Positions 1 to 11,519 are shown, counted from the stretch's first letter. The stretch: DNA of 64,000 nt from Euphorbia lathyris (GCF_963576675.1 NC_088916.1:17770501-17834500); one strand, 5' to 3'. Program-made: numbers and translations. The notes: generated from the sequence alone by a model not told the origin.

Positions 1-1
1 A

Positions 2-872
2 TCAATGTGCAAGGAGTTTAGCAAACAAATGCAGACTGAGTTTGAAATGTCCATGATGGGAGAACTCAACTTCTTCCTCGGTCTTCAAATTAAACAAGGA
101 GATATTAAAGAAATATGACTTGGAAAATTGCAAGCCAATATCCACTCCTATGGGCACTGACACTGTCCTCTGCGCTGACGAGAATGGTAAGTCAGTAGAC
201 AGCAAATTATATCGAGGTATGATAGGCTCTCTACTTTACTTAACAGCCAGTAGACCGGAAATTCAGTTTTCAGTATGCTACTGTGCTAGATATCAATCTA
301 ACCCTAAGGAATCTCATTACATTGTTGTAAAAAGAATCCTTAGATATTTGCAAAGCTCAGTGAACACAGGTTTATGGTATCCCAATACTCATGATTTCAC
401 ACTCATCGGATACACTGACGCTGACTATGGACGGGATAAGCTGGAACGTAAAAGCACCTCTGGAGGATGTCACTTCTTAGGAAGCTGTCTTGTATCCTAG
501 TTCAGCAAAAAGTAGGCGTCAGTAGCCTTGTCTACCACTGAAGCTGAGTACATTGCTGCTGGTCATTGTGTTGCTCAAGTCCTATGGATTAAGCAACAAC
601 TTGAAGACTATGGTGTTCAAACAAAGACAATTGAAGTCAAATGTGACAACAAAAGTGCAATTGATCTTTCAAAGAACCCAATTCAACACAGCAGAATGAA
701 GCATGTCAGCATCAGACATCACTTCATTAGAGATCATGTACTCAAGGGTGAGATCAAGTTGACCTTTGTCCCAACGGACGAGCAGCTTGCGGATATCTTC
801 ACGAAGCCACTGGCCCGTGAGCAGTTCAACATACTGAGAGAAGCTATTGGTATGTTTAATCCTCTTCAGTAA
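2..872 (+). pseudogene. SIRE-type Ty1/copia pol 3' end (RT tail and RNase H), broken
   Basis: This is the end of a copia polyprotein: the reverse-transcriptase C-terminus, then the RNase H domain that degrades RNA in RNA-DNA hybrids during reverse transcription. Visible motifs are FFLGLQIKQ near base 75, ISTPM near 140, the RNase H signature TDADYG near 415, STTEAEYIAA near 530 and the ending DIFTKPLA near 800. A deletion with a frame change sits at about 105-118, where some 40 residues usual for the family are missing. In-frame TAG codons at 498-500 and 513-515 replace what are normally Trp and Gln. The 5' part of the element lies left of the window. Placement in SIRE/Maximus rests on the envelope-like gene downstream and on the LTR type. 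Confidence 0.9.
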
Positions 873-1337
873 ATTCCTGGACTAAATGAATATGCATGCT
901 GAGTGAATTACTATTCTGAATTATTGTTTTTGCTGAGTACTCATTGAAATTAATTGAACAGCAAATACTATGTAAACCTTCACACTGAGTAAGTTAGTTT
1001 TAACTTAGAAATCATCCCTTTATGCAATACTGACCACTCAGAATATGAAACGCTTAGTATTCTAAACGCTGAGTGTTAGATCCGTTAGAATAAATGCAAA
1101 AGCACGCGTTTAGCCACCTAGGATGACATACGCGCCGAATGTGTCATGAAAGCTAGGATTTTTGTCGGTTCACAATCCCGAGGCAAAACTGACACATAGA
1201 TTCGTTAAGATCCACACTTCACCGCTATAAATAATGGGTAAATCCCCATTGTGTTCTCTTTATGATTACTGAATCCAAAGGCAAACAAAGCTTTCTCTCT
1301 AAAAACTCTCAAAGCTTCCTCAACGCACTCTTCAACT
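873..1337 (+). promoter_or_regulatory. Leader between pol and envelope-like gene with TATA-like box
   Basis: No coding potential is seen here. The stretch is rich in CTGAGT/ACTCAG words that recur through this element. A TATA-like box (CTATAAATAA, 1225-1234) lies about 105 bp before the first ATG of the envelope-like gene. A pyrimidine-rich leader with TCTCTCT and ACTCTCAAAGC follows. It looks like a plant core promoter, but promoter activity is inferred only from sequence and position. Confidence 0.4.
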
Positions 1338-4212
1338 ATGACTAAAGTTACCTTCAACATCTCCGGTGCTGGCCACTCTAAGCCCAGCTCCGATGAAACT
1401 TCTAGGCAAACCTCTGTGCCGGAATCCACCAAGGTCACCTCACCGAGCAAAGGAAAAACTGGCCAAACCTCCTATGGTAAGGGAAAGCCTGAAAAAGTCA
1501 GGACCTACTCAAAGGTCTTAGAAAACATCCGAGAATGGAAGGTTGAACCCTCAAGATGGGTATCTGAAGCCTTCGTAAAATCCAAAAAACCCTTCTGTGA
1601 GTGGATTTCACAAAATGGATGGACTGAACTGTTTTCGATTAGGGATCACACCTATCCTGACCTGGTAAAGGAGTTTTACCACAATCTTCGCGTTGCCAAT
1701 GATAACCAGGACTACTTGGTAACCGTGGTGAAAAAGAAAACCATCTTCATCAACCCTCTCTATCTAGGAAATTTGCTCAAGTTAAAAAACTGAGGGAGCA
1801 AGGCTAAGGAGGTCTGGAGATCAGGATGGTACTGGGTACGAGGTCAACTTCTGCAAACCTGAAGGCCACTCAGGAGAAGTCACAGCTTCATTTATGGGTC
1901 AGCACCAGAAGACGGCTCATTATCTACTGAGTTACTTTATTTATCCGAAGATCAACTGCACTACCTCAGCAACAAACTTCAAACAATGCTTTATCTGGCA
2001 TATGCTGACGTACAAGCCGATCAACATGCCAGTATTTCTCATTGCTGGCTTTCAAAGGAGTACGGGTACTCTAAGGCTAGGATCAATCATCACCAGGATC
2101 CTCATTGATCATAAGGTAGACCTGACTGATGAAGAAACAACTAGAGGATCTGAGATCACAGCGGCTTCACTAAGAACGTTGAAGTTCGGTCAGCCTCTAA
2201 AGAAAGGAAAAGCTGCTGCTGCTGCGAGTGCTGAACAGCAAGCTGAGGGAACTGCTGTCCCAAATAAAGGGAGAAGGACTAAGGCCCCAGCTTCACAAAA
2301 AAGAAAAGCTGTTGAGACTCTTTCCAAAGATGCTGAGTCTCCAGCTAAGAGGCAGAAGTCAGCTGCTAAGTCAGCTGAGAAAAGGAGCAGGCAAGATGAG
2401 CCTGAAACTGAGGACACTGATGTGCAACAGAAAAAGCACAAGTCCTCCACACTGACTCCCCTCGATGCTATCCCTACCAACATTGTTGTGCTTGGTGACT
2501 CTCACTACACATAGTGTTTAGGAACTGTGTTTGAGGAACAGGGAGAAGAGGTAAAACTGGATGATTAGTTCATCTCCCAAGTAGAGGAAGAACTAGATGG
2601 TGATAGTTCAGAAGAATTCAAAGAAGACGAGACCAGCGGTCAGGATGACACTGAGGACAATGAGGAGACAACCAGTGAGGGTGTAGCCGAGCAAACCAAT
2701 ACTGGGTTGGCTGCTGGAGAAGAGCAAGAACTGGACCAACACAATGTTGATCAAGTCCAAGAGCACACTGACCTCCCTCATCATGATCAGGAAGAAACTT
2801 CTCATTCTCACTCTGGCAATTCTATTCAAGCTGACAATCCTCCTACTCCTCCTCGAAGAAGAAAACTCATCAAGGCAAGTCAGAAAGAAGTCAGTGAGAC
2901 TCCTGTTGAACTAACAACTCTTCCTACCTTTGCCATTCAACAACCAACCAAAGACCCCTCTGCCCTAAAGCTCAGATTTTTTGGTAGAAAACCTGCGGCA
3001 TCCATCGAAAAACAAGCATCTGTTTCTTCCCAACAGGAACATGCCGACCAAAATGCTTCTGCCACCTCAACAAGTCAGGTTGAGACGAGTACTGTCAATG
3101 CTGTCCATCCAAGCATTGTGCTGACTCCAAACACATCTGCCCCTGTCAGCACAGACAGTATTCGAGTCTCTACTTCTCCAACTCATCTATCTGCCGATCA
3201 AACTCGTCCTCAAATAAACCAAGTGCAGATTGAAAACACCATTCCAGTCACTGACCATGTCATTCCTTTGACTCCTCCTCCTACCGGTCACACTGATGTC
3301 ACTGAAGGCTCTCAAAGCTATCTGAATGCCACTGAGTCCGGCAAAAGAATAATCTACTCAGTGCAAGCGTTGATCAAAGACCTTCAACAATCCACTCTTC
3401 CTGCTGCTGGGCCTTCAACTATTGAGACCACTCAGCTTTCCCAGGTCACTCAGCTTCTCAATGAAGTTAAGGGATTCAAGGACTTGCTGAACGTCATCAT
3501 CTCCTATCAAACACAACAAGCTAAGCAGGATTCCATCACCAAGCTGGCCGAGATCCAGGTGACAACTGTGCAACACTTAAACGCTCTACAACAGCAAGTA
3601 CAGAACTTGTCAGCTGTGAACCCTGGATATGCAACTTCTGATGAGGTAAAGATGCTTTTTGCTCAGCTTCACACCGAGCAACTCAAGACCAATGAGCAAA
3701 TGGTCTCTTACTCTCAGTGCTCAGTGGAGCAAATTGGGGAAGCTATTCGATTGCTGAATCTGAACAAGCAAGAGATGGACACTGACCAAATGAAACAAAA
3801 CGAGATGCTGTCTATCACAAGACAAACCTTCAATCACATCCGTCACATCAACATTCAACGTCAGTACTATGACACCTATTTACTTAAAACCTTCTATCAA
3901 GTCATTGCTGGACTGACTGATGCGCTTATATGGATTGGTAAGTCTGAAGCTTTCATAGTAAGTATGATCAGCGCTGTCGAGCTCAATATACCCGCTGAAG
4001 TCTCGGGACAGGGAGTTGCCATTTTTGATGGCGTCAATGAAAGCGCTGACAGGCTTAAAGCACTGTCCAATGAATTGACCAGAGCCGTCTTAACCGACAG
4101 CTTTAGGATTCCTCCTCCCGATGCTGACAAAACGGGGGAGAAAGAACAAGCAAGAACACAACCAAGAACACAGCATGGATCTAGTCAGTCCCAACAAAAG
4201 AAAAAGAAATAG
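1338..4212 (+). pseudogene. Envelope-like ORF of a SIRE-type copia element, broken
   Basis: SIRE/Maximus copia elements carry an extra gene after pol, called envelope-like, whose function is unproven. The N-terminal part (1338-1793) has a GW..LFSIRDHTYPDLVKEFY block like the plant transposon-protein domain seen in such ORFs. The middle (1894-2514) continues that domain (FLIAGFQ, GSIITRI) and then becomes Lys/Ala-rich. The last part (2707-4212) is a long Gln/Thr/Ser-rich segment with a predicted coiled coil at about residues 240-400 and a basic tail. The gene is interrupted by a TGA at 1791-1793, a frame change near 1815, a TAG at 2512-2514 and a further stop near 2566. No convincing signal peptide or transmembrane helix is seen. 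Confidence 0.75.
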
Positions 4213-4758
4213 ATATAGGCTAGCTCAGTATAGACTAAGTCAGATGTAATCTATATGCCTTATCTTTAAGTTTTGTTTGTAAACACTGACTACCGATAAT
4301 CAATATATCATACCTGCATCTTTCATTCTATTCCTGAGTTATGATATATGTTGCTGTGTACTGTGTCATTATGTATCTTCAATTAAATCAGCTATGTTTA
4401 ATACTTATAAAACTTATTGATTGAATCAAATGCTGATAACATGTTTGACATTGACCTATGTATTTATAAAACATTGTCTTTTAAGAACTCATTGAACAAC
4501 AAATTACTCAGCGCACTCTAAATGATTAAACCTTCCGCTTAATACTGAGTAAATAGAATATGTTGAATAAGCTGACCTATATCTGAAAACTGACCTTAGA
4601 CTTACTCGATCAAACCTTTAAATGCTTAGAATAAAACTAAGTCAGTAGCTCAACCCTGACGGGGGAGTTTGCTAAGATATAATAGGTCAACTATCATGGG
4701 GGAGCTCAACACTGAGTTCCTCACTGAATAGTTTTGCCAACATCAAAATGGGGGAGTT
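4213..4758 (+). other. 3' noncoding region with three polypurine-tract-like motifs
   Basis: There is no gene in this stretch. GGGGGAG occurs three times, at 4661, 4698 and 4750. The last abuts the LTR and is the expected plus-strand primer (polypurine tract). The first is followed by TTTGCTAAG, much like the LTR start. CTGAGT-type words continue through the region. Confidence 0.8.
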
Positions 4759-5343
4759 TGTTGAAACACCTTTCCACATAATTTTGATTTGACAAAATTG
4801 TTTAAGTATAATTGAAATACATATTCTAAAACACACTAAGTTTAAATGCTTTGATTTATTCTACTAATGTGTTTGTTCAATGTTGAGTTAAATTGTTTAT
4901 AAGACACAAGAATCAAAAGACCCAAGCCCAATACGGAGGTCAAAGCCCAAGTCAAACAACTCAGTACAACTCGGCTCGTGTTTGTCAAAACATTGTCGCT
5001 TTGGACAAAACGCAACTCAGCGAAAGAAGGATCTAGAAGACCTTCGGGAACAACTTCAAGATGAAGCTGCTGAGTAGACTCGACAAAGCGTACAAGACAG
5101 CAGCTGGCTAAGGAAAACTTCCAGACAAAGTATTTCTACTTTGGGTAAAATTCAGATGACACAGTATGCTGTCCAGTTGACTTTACCATAAAAGGAGAGA
5201 CATTCTGCTGAGCTGACCGAAGACAGAAGATACACAAATCTGATTGGCCGAGAGCTCTGAGCAAGTCAAGATGACAACGACAAGAAGCCGTTTCCCTCCA
5301 ACGGTTATTTCGAAATTCGAAATGACCGATGCCCAGACGTCTG

Positions 5344-5351
5344 TATAAATA
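5344..5351 (+). promoter_or_regulatory. LTR TATA box
   Basis: TATAAATA lies in mid-LTR, the place expected for the element's Pol II promoter. Transcription would start about 30 bp downstream. Confidence 0.6.
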
Positions 5352-5585
5352 GAGTGCCATCAGAAGCTTCAATACTTACAGAACTTGATCAAGCCATTAC
5401 GCTGACCAAATCTCTACGCAAAGTTCTGCAAGCAAAAAGCAAAGCAACCTTACACTACATTCAATATCTTTTGTGTAAAAGTCTAGAGTGAAAAAGTCTA
5501 GAGTGATTATTCAATCATCTAAGGTGTCTTAGCAAATCATTGTTTAGGACAAACACTTATCATTTCTAGAGATTAGAAAGGAGAG

Positions 5586-5612
5586 GCTGAGTACTCGGTT
5601 ATAGTACTCAGC
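5586..5612 (+). repeat. Perfect hairpin built from the CTGAGT word
   Basis: The arms GCTGAGTACT and AGTACTCAGC flank a 7-nt loop. This is the palindromic form of the word scattered through the whole element. It would be in the R/U5 part of the transcript if the TATA box at 5344 is used. Confidence 0.75.
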
Positions 5613-6110
5613 GAGAGATTAGGATTGAGTAGAGGTATAGAGGAATGTACTCTTGTTATACTCAGTTGCTAAGGTTGTAAAAGGTTTGAGGCTCTACCTT
5701 TAAAGAGCTCAGTAGAGGATTCGAAATCTCGGAACGTGTTCCGGGGACAGGACGTAGGCTTAGAAGAAGCCGAACCTGGATAAATCTGCTGAGTAACGTA
5801 TTTCTTACCTTAAACTCCTTATATATATTGCTTGCTTAAATAACCAAAAACTGACCAAGTAAAGAGGTCAAGCTGAGTTGTGCGCATTGAACATCTGAGC
5901 TCAGGAATAGACTTTAAGTGCTATCTCCTGACTCAAGTCAAGAAACTGACCTAGTCACTAGTTGACTAAGCCAGTATCTTACTGATTACTCAGCGCCGCT
6001 GTTACAACCTTTTCTCCTAAGAAAAGAAGTCTACCCTAAATCTTTAAAAAGCTTAAATAGTTCCTAAACCCCCCTTGGAACTATACTCGTAACATTATAA
6101 GGGACCAACA

Positions 6111-8139
6111 CCTTCTACCTTGGAATATTTCACTCTTTTTGAATTACCTAAGGAGTCAAAAATGGAGCAAACGAAACTCTTCAATAATTTCTGTAAATAT
6201 AGTTTTTGGTTTTTGTTAAATTTCTTTGAAACTAACAACCCGTTTTGTAGGTACGGATTGTTTATTCAAGAATTTGCATTTCTAACGCGAATGGAAGCAT
6301 ACACCTAAGAGGAAATGCTAAGTCGAGCTCACCGACTATAACGTAGCGCTTCTTGGGAGGCAACCCAAGCTCGAATAAGGGAGTTTTTCTTTCCCAGCTT
6401 TTATTTTCCGCATTTCGTTTCCCTACCGACTCATGTCATTTCTTTTATATAAATAATAAAAAAAATCAAAAGAAAAACAAATCCCACTTTTTCCAAAAAT
6501 AAGTCGCGCGGGGCGTACTCCATTTTTACGCCCCGCGTGCCCACCGTTTTTCTTGTATAAATGGCTCAGAGATAGAAACACGCGAGGCGCCCCTCTTCAT
6601 GCGCCTCGCGTATTTAAGTCTCTGTCCAAAAACGGCTCAACATGCACCTCCTACGCGGGGCGCCCCCCTGGGCACGCCTTGCGTAGGACCTAACTCTAAG
6701 AGTCCTATTTTGTCCTTCTTTATTTTTGTTTTTGTTTTGTTTTCTTTTTGCGACGCCCTTGGAATAGGCGTCATTTTAATAACGCGGAGGGTCGTGCAAC
6801 CCCGCACTTAACGTTTGTTTTGCACTAACCAAAAACAAAAATAAAAATTAAATAAACAACAAAATAATTAAACTAATTTATTGACTCTTAAATTTATTCC
6901 GACACACTACCTCCTTCGAAAATTGATAAACGTTCTGTTATTTGTCATTAAAAATAAAAGCATCGGAACATAAAGGAATGGTTTAGTTGAGAAATTTTAG
7001 TCTTGGTTTTGAAGTTAGGGAATTTATGCGAAGCCTAGGTTGGTACTAAACAAAAGCATTGAGTCTTAACCCACATGTCATCTCCATAATGAACTTTAAA
7101 AAGGCAATGTGAACTGGATAGTTGAGAATTTGACGAGAACTTGAAAGTACACATTTTGAAACCCGAATCTTTGTGAGGTAATTTTGAGCCTAAAGGAGTT
7201 CGTACGAGAACTCTATTTTCTTCCACAACTTTTCGAGGGCTTTGGCTTCACTCGACTCATAGTATTTGCATCTAATACCAGGTTAAGTACACTTATTTTT
7301 GGTAGAAAGTGCAATAGATGATAAAATGAATCCACTTAGGCTAATTCTTTTCTTAAATTATTTTTCTCATTTTCATTAACTTCTAGGAAACCCCCTCGAG
7401 CCTATTAACCGACTTTTTTGCTAACACCTTTTTTAACATTTAACCCTTTTTCCTCTTGTTCAAATGCCAACAAAGACAAATTGCACCCGAATTGCCCAAA
7501 ATAAGCCACGGCCTCAACAAATGAGCATCATAAACTTTCGAAAATCATTTTTGTGCCACTATTAATAAAAAGGAAAAAAAGGCATTCTCAAGCTCCACCC
7601 GAGCAATTTTGAAGTATACTTTGCAAAATTCGCTAAGGCCAAAATGAAAACATGGTGCAAATCATAAAACGATATTTGAACTCGAGTTTCTTTAAACTAA
7701 CCTCTAAAAAAGCCACCTACATTACAACCCCCCTCCGGGTTCGTTTTTAATATTGCCTAACCATAACGTAGGAGGAAAAACCCGGATAAAAATGCAAATT
7801 CGACATGATCTCGAGTAAGTGCAAAGAAGAGTGCGAAAACACCGACCCACCAAAAATTGAGCGTAAGAGTGAAATCCCTTGGTGAGGTACTACCGGGTTC
7901 TCAAAAGATACTCAACCCCCATTAATATTGCCTATTAAACTTGAACATGGAGGTTTCAAACAAGTTTTTGTACTCAATTGTTTGCGTAGGTACTTACCGA
8001 AACCTTTGCATAAAACCGTAACTTTGGAATCACACACTTGGTAAAACCAACCTTCAGTTTATTTCTCAATTATCTCAATCCCTTGTCTTTCGATTTCTTT
8101 TACTTGAGGACAAGTAAAACTTTAAAGTCCGAGGAGGTT
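6111..8139 (+). other. 3' noncoding region of a Tat/Athila-type gypsy element
   Basis: No recognisable protein is encoded. At 6352-6369 CTTGGG and CCCAAG flank GAGGCAA, the hairpin commonly found just after pol in this gypsy group. Three GC-rich hairpins follow at 6507-6688, then AT-rich sequence. A polypurine tract, GAGGAGGTT, at 8131-8139 directly precedes the LTR. The upstream SIRE element probably inserted into this gypsy copy. Confidence 0.6.
6507..6688 (+). repeat. Three successive GC-rich hairpins
   Basis: Hairpin 1 has arms CGCGGGGCGTA (6507-6517) and TACGCCCCGCG (6527-6537). Hairpin 2 has arms ACGCGAGGCGC (6580-6590) and GCGCCTCGCGT (6601-6611). Hairpin 3 (about 6650-6688) has near-perfect arms with two mismatches. 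The first two stems are perfect 11-mers. The hairpins recur every 70-73 bp, and the word matches the array in the LTR downstream. Confidence 0.85.
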
Positions 8140-8371
8140 TGATAGGGGCGTTTCGTCCCTATCTTTTATCGTGATTTACGGTTTTATTTGAGGCTAAATA
8201 GATAAGTTTAATTGCAAAAATAGAGTGTTTTAATAAAATAACAAAGTAAGAATAAAATTCGTAGTGTTAGTTAATAATCTTTAGTTTTGATTGAATTTAT
8301 GAAATAAAACGTCAAGCTAACTCGGCTCTCGAGAATTGCATTTCAGGTACGAGCAAGGAGGCAAAAATCAT

Positions 8372-8780
8372 ACACGAGGCGTATCACCCCTTACACGAGG
8401 CGTATCACCCCTTACACGAGGCGTGAAACATTTGGTCAGAAATAATTGCCTTATCCGCAGACACCATGTGGATCCAGCAGCATTTACACGAGGCGTACTC
8501 AATTTACGCAGGGCGTAGGAAGCAATAATTGGCCCAATTATAAATGTCAGACTGCATTTGTCCCCCAAAGTCAACTATCTACACGAGGCGTATTTCAGGA
8601 TGCGCACGACATAGATGGTGTAATTCAAGCACTTTTTAGGCAGGAGCTCAAATACACGAGGCATATATCCACATACGCGGGGCGTAGTTGAGACAAGAGG
8701 ATCCGATTTAGGTCCACATGCAGGAAATTATTGAAGTCATGGGCAAACACACGAGGCGTGCTCCACCATGCACGAGGCGT
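8372..8780 (+). repeat. Phased array of the 11-bp word ACACGAGGCGT
   Basis: Ten copies or close variants start at 8372, 8393, 8414, 8486, 8506, 8581, 8654, 8675, 8749 and 8770. Within groups the spacing is 20-21 bp, about two helical turns. The variant ACGCGGGGCGT occurs at 8675 and in the hairpins at 6507. All copies lie upstream of the TATA box at 8859, that is in U3. Confidence 0.88.
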
Positions 8781-8858
8781 ATCATGGGAATTCTGAAGAA
8801 AATGATGTTGTTCCATGCTTGTACCTTGTGGAGTTACAATTCTACCCCTAGCTTGATG

Positions 8859-8866
8859 TATAAATA
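8859..8866 (+). promoter_or_regulatory. TATA box of the gypsy LTR
   Basis: TATAAATA follows the word array by about 80 bp and fits the promoter of the LTR. Confidence 0.55.
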
Positions 8867-9875
8867 AGAGTGACTAGCACTCATTTAGAGACACCTTGAA
8901 CATAGCTACATTTTGCTTCTTTTAGATAGTTCTTGTATAGTTTTGGTTTTAAGATTCAGTTTATGTAATAAAACTCTCCCACCTCGAGAGTTTGTTCGGT
9001 TATTCCGGAATTCCACCAACGTTCCGCTCCATCATTCGTCACCAAGCTCGAGAGTTCCACCTCCAAGTCCCAAGAGACGGCCTTGAGTCCGGTTGGCTAG
9101 TTCCGAGGGCCGATTCTTCCCTCTTCGCTTGCTAATTAGCTTGCACTCTCCCTATGTACTAGGCTTGGTTGTATTCCTCATTTATGCTTTCCACATTTAT
9201 AATATATGATTTGCAATTTCCGTTTTTATGTACGTGTTGATGTTTATTACTTGTTTTGATACTCGTAATGGACTATTGTGTAGGGGAACGCGATTTTCGA
9301 CGCCATTCGGGCTATCTTTAGGGATTCATATAGGTGTTGCCCTACCGGAAGTGACGCTCCGGAAACCGTAGGAATTGACACACCACGGAACTTACGGGCC
9401 CTAGTTTCTGATCCCCAGCATTAGACACGCCTTGACTAGGAACCACGTAGTCTAAGTACCTCACGGATCGGTTGAACTACACGTAGTCATCTTTGCAAGA
9501 GTAGACCATTAATCGTATATATTCGGAGTCTTTGTTTGTCATATTTATAACTTATCGTCGCCATAGCACCTCGCAGAGTATTTGCTACATAAATTTGTCT
9601 CACCAATAGTTTAGGAGTAGTTTGTAGTTGGTTCCCACATCAACCCCAAAGTATTCGCCGCTTAAATAACGTATAAAACCGAGTCATCTCATACTTGCAG
9701 TTATAAATCCCGTGGATTCGATACCCGGTCTTAACCGGATTATTACTTGATACGACGGGGTACACTTGCCCCTAAGTAGTCATAGCGTCTAGTAGAGTTA
9801 AGAACATTTAAAAGATCACATCCATAGATATAGAGTCCACACTCATAATATATATTTCGTCGTAGAAACTCTACC

Positions 9876-10276
9876 ACTAGGCGTCGCGCATATTAGTGCC
9901 CAGGTGTGAGCTTTGCAAAGCTAATGTTGAAAACATTTTTCATTTATTTGTGGATTGCCTCTATAGCAACGCTCTTTGGCGTGCAATTGCGGATGACTTC
10001 GGCATCAGTCTCCGTTACTCGAGCTCGTTTAACGATTTTTTCAGCAATCTGCAGTTTATGGCAAGACGCCCTTGGGGGAGAACTTGGAACCTTGCAATTA
10101 CCACTTGCCTGTGGCTCATCTGGCGCACCAGAAATGCTGCCATGTTTGATGGCGAGCTCCCTTCAATCCAAAATTCAGTAAATCGGTTGCAGGGCTTTAT
10201 CAGAGAATGTTGTGCTGCTTGGCCGCCTCTTCTGACTGATCGGATCAGACCTCCTCCGGAACCAAATTACATCTAG
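9876..10276 (+). pseudogene. LINE ORF2 fragment: reverse-transcriptase zinc-binding domain
   Basis: The reading frame shows CELCKANVENIFHLFVDC followed by ALWRAIADDFGI and a CLWLIWRTRNAAMFDG block. This is the zinc-binding domain found after the reverse transcriptase in plant L1-type LINEs. The rest of ORF2 is absent, as expected for a 5'-truncated copy. A frame change separates it from the RNase H domain that follows. Confidence 0.85.
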
Positions 10277-10897
10277 GTACATTGGGTCACCCACCCCCGG
10301 CGGGATGGATCAAGGTAAACACTGACAGCTCAGCCTTAGGCTCATCAGGGCCTGCTGGTGCGGGAGGGATATATAGAACTGCGAGAGGTTTCACCACGGG
10401 TTGCTTTGCCTTCCCAATTCCAAACTCCTATGCGATGTTTACAAAACTTAAGGCTATCACTTTTGCAATTGAAATGGCTTGGGAGAAGAATTGGCACAGG
10501 CTATGGATCGGAACAGACTTTGCTACTACTGTTCATATGCTTCGTACCAAGTCGACGAACATTCCCTGGGAAATTCGTCAAGATTGGCTCCGTTGTCTGG
10601 CCCGCGGAGCATCAATGGATATTAATATCACACACATCTATAGAGAAGGGAACCAAGCCGCAGACTGTTTAGCTCGTCACGGGGGTAACGGCTTCTAATA
10701 TTACCTGGTGGCCATCTGCACCAGAATTTTGCAAACATTTTATTTTTGAGGATCGTTGTAATATTGCTCACTTACGTTTCTTTTAGACTCTTTCTCTCTT
10801 TGTATTATTTTATAGTTTTTTTTAATAATATTGGGTTCGACGAGTCCCAGGGGTGCCAATAGGGCTCTCGTCTCTGTCCCAACCTTCATTCAAAAAA
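10277..10897 (+). pseudogene. LINE RNase H-like domain and 3' tail
   Basis: The coding part at 10282-10698 is a plant LINE RNase H-like domain, with VNTDSSA near its start, WIGTDFAT in the middle and GNQAADCLARHG near its end. The usual catalytic Glu of the AE.KA helix appears as Lys (TKLKAI), so the domain looks inactive. The 3' UTR has GGGTGCCAATAGGGCTC and ends in a short A-run at about 10890-10897, consistent with LINE retroposition. Confidence 0.82.
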
Positions 10898-10973
10898 AGT
10901 TATATTATTAATTTTTTTTATTGAATCAGCATTTTTTTATAACATGTATATTTGAAGGAACTAATATTTTTAT

Positions 10974-11505
10974 ATGTTTGCTAAGGATCTTGCTGAATTA
11001 TCTGCTGTTGGTTACGCTATTGACATGGCTATCAGCAAAGGTTGGCAGAAAATTTGGCTTGAAAGTGACTCAATATATATTATGCAGATGTTCAAATCTA
11101 AATCTTGTTCGGTTCCTTGGTTGTTTAGACAAAAACGGTTCAATTGTTTAAATTAGATCGATTCTGTGGCTTTTGTGGTGTCTCAGATATTTCGTGAAGG
11201 AAATTATGTTGCGGACTCGCTTGCAAATTATGGGCAGACGACAACAGCATCGACTTGGTGGGATGTTGTCCCGGATTTTTGTGGATCGGTCTTTTTTCAT
11301 GATCGTGCAGGACGTTGAGTTTATCGTTTTTCCTAATTCTTTGGCTTCATTTTATTCTTTATCCTTTTCGTATTATGACATTTATTTACTCTTTTAATAA
11401 ATTTGGTTCGGAGCTTTTTTTGGGTCTGTGGTGGGGGTGCCAGCATAGTTGGGATGTTCGCCGCTTACCCTTCCTCGCTAACCAATCTTTAATAAAAAAG
11501 GAGGT
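10974..11505 (+). pseudogene. Second LINE RNase H fragment with tail
   Basis: A different LINE copy follows directly. AELSAVGYAIDMA and LESDSIYIM are in one frame at 10974-11156. The rest, with REGNYVADSLANYG and WWDVVPDF, is in the shifted frame to about 11315. The Glu and Asp positions lost in the copy upstream are kept here. The end resembles LINE 3' tails (GGGGGTGCCAGCATAG, then AATAAAAAAG at about 11490-11500). Confidence 0.78.
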
Positions 11506-11519
11506 TTTTGAGTAAAATT

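Larger units (their letters stand above)
4759..6110 (+). repeat. SIRE-type copia 3' LTR
   Basis: This 1352-bp LTR starts TGTTG directly after a polypurine tract and ends CAACA, a perfect 5-bp terminal inverted repeat. The end resembles SIRE LTR ends (C-run, TTGGAACTATA, then GGGACCAACA). The partner LTR lies outside the window, so age and TSD cannot be checked. The candidate TSD on this side is CCTTC at 6111-6115. Confidence 0.88.
8140..9780 (+). repeat. Gypsy 3' LTR (end approximate)
   Basis: The LTR begins TGATAGGGGCG right after the polypurine tract. It contains a word array in U3 and a TATA box. It ends with the region typical of this group (GTGGATTCGATACCC, then GACGGGGTACACTTGC). The exact 3' end is uncertain because no primer-binding site or TSD is visible. 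The same end motif appears inverted at 13488-13550. Confidence 0.65.

Noticed and set aside
1..872. Functional copia RNase H
   Set aside because: Two in-frame TAG codons and a deletion show that it is a remnant.
2190..2483. Antisense open frame opposite the envelope-like gene
   Set aside because: Shadow of Ala/Lys-rich coding sequence on the plus strand.
6120..6811. Short open frames in the gypsy 3' region
   Set aside because: They cross hairpins and have no recognisable protein content.
8372..8434. CRISPR-like direct repeats
   Set aside because: Regular short repeats, but the unit is 21 bp with no unique spacers, and the host is a plant genome; they belong to the LTR word array.
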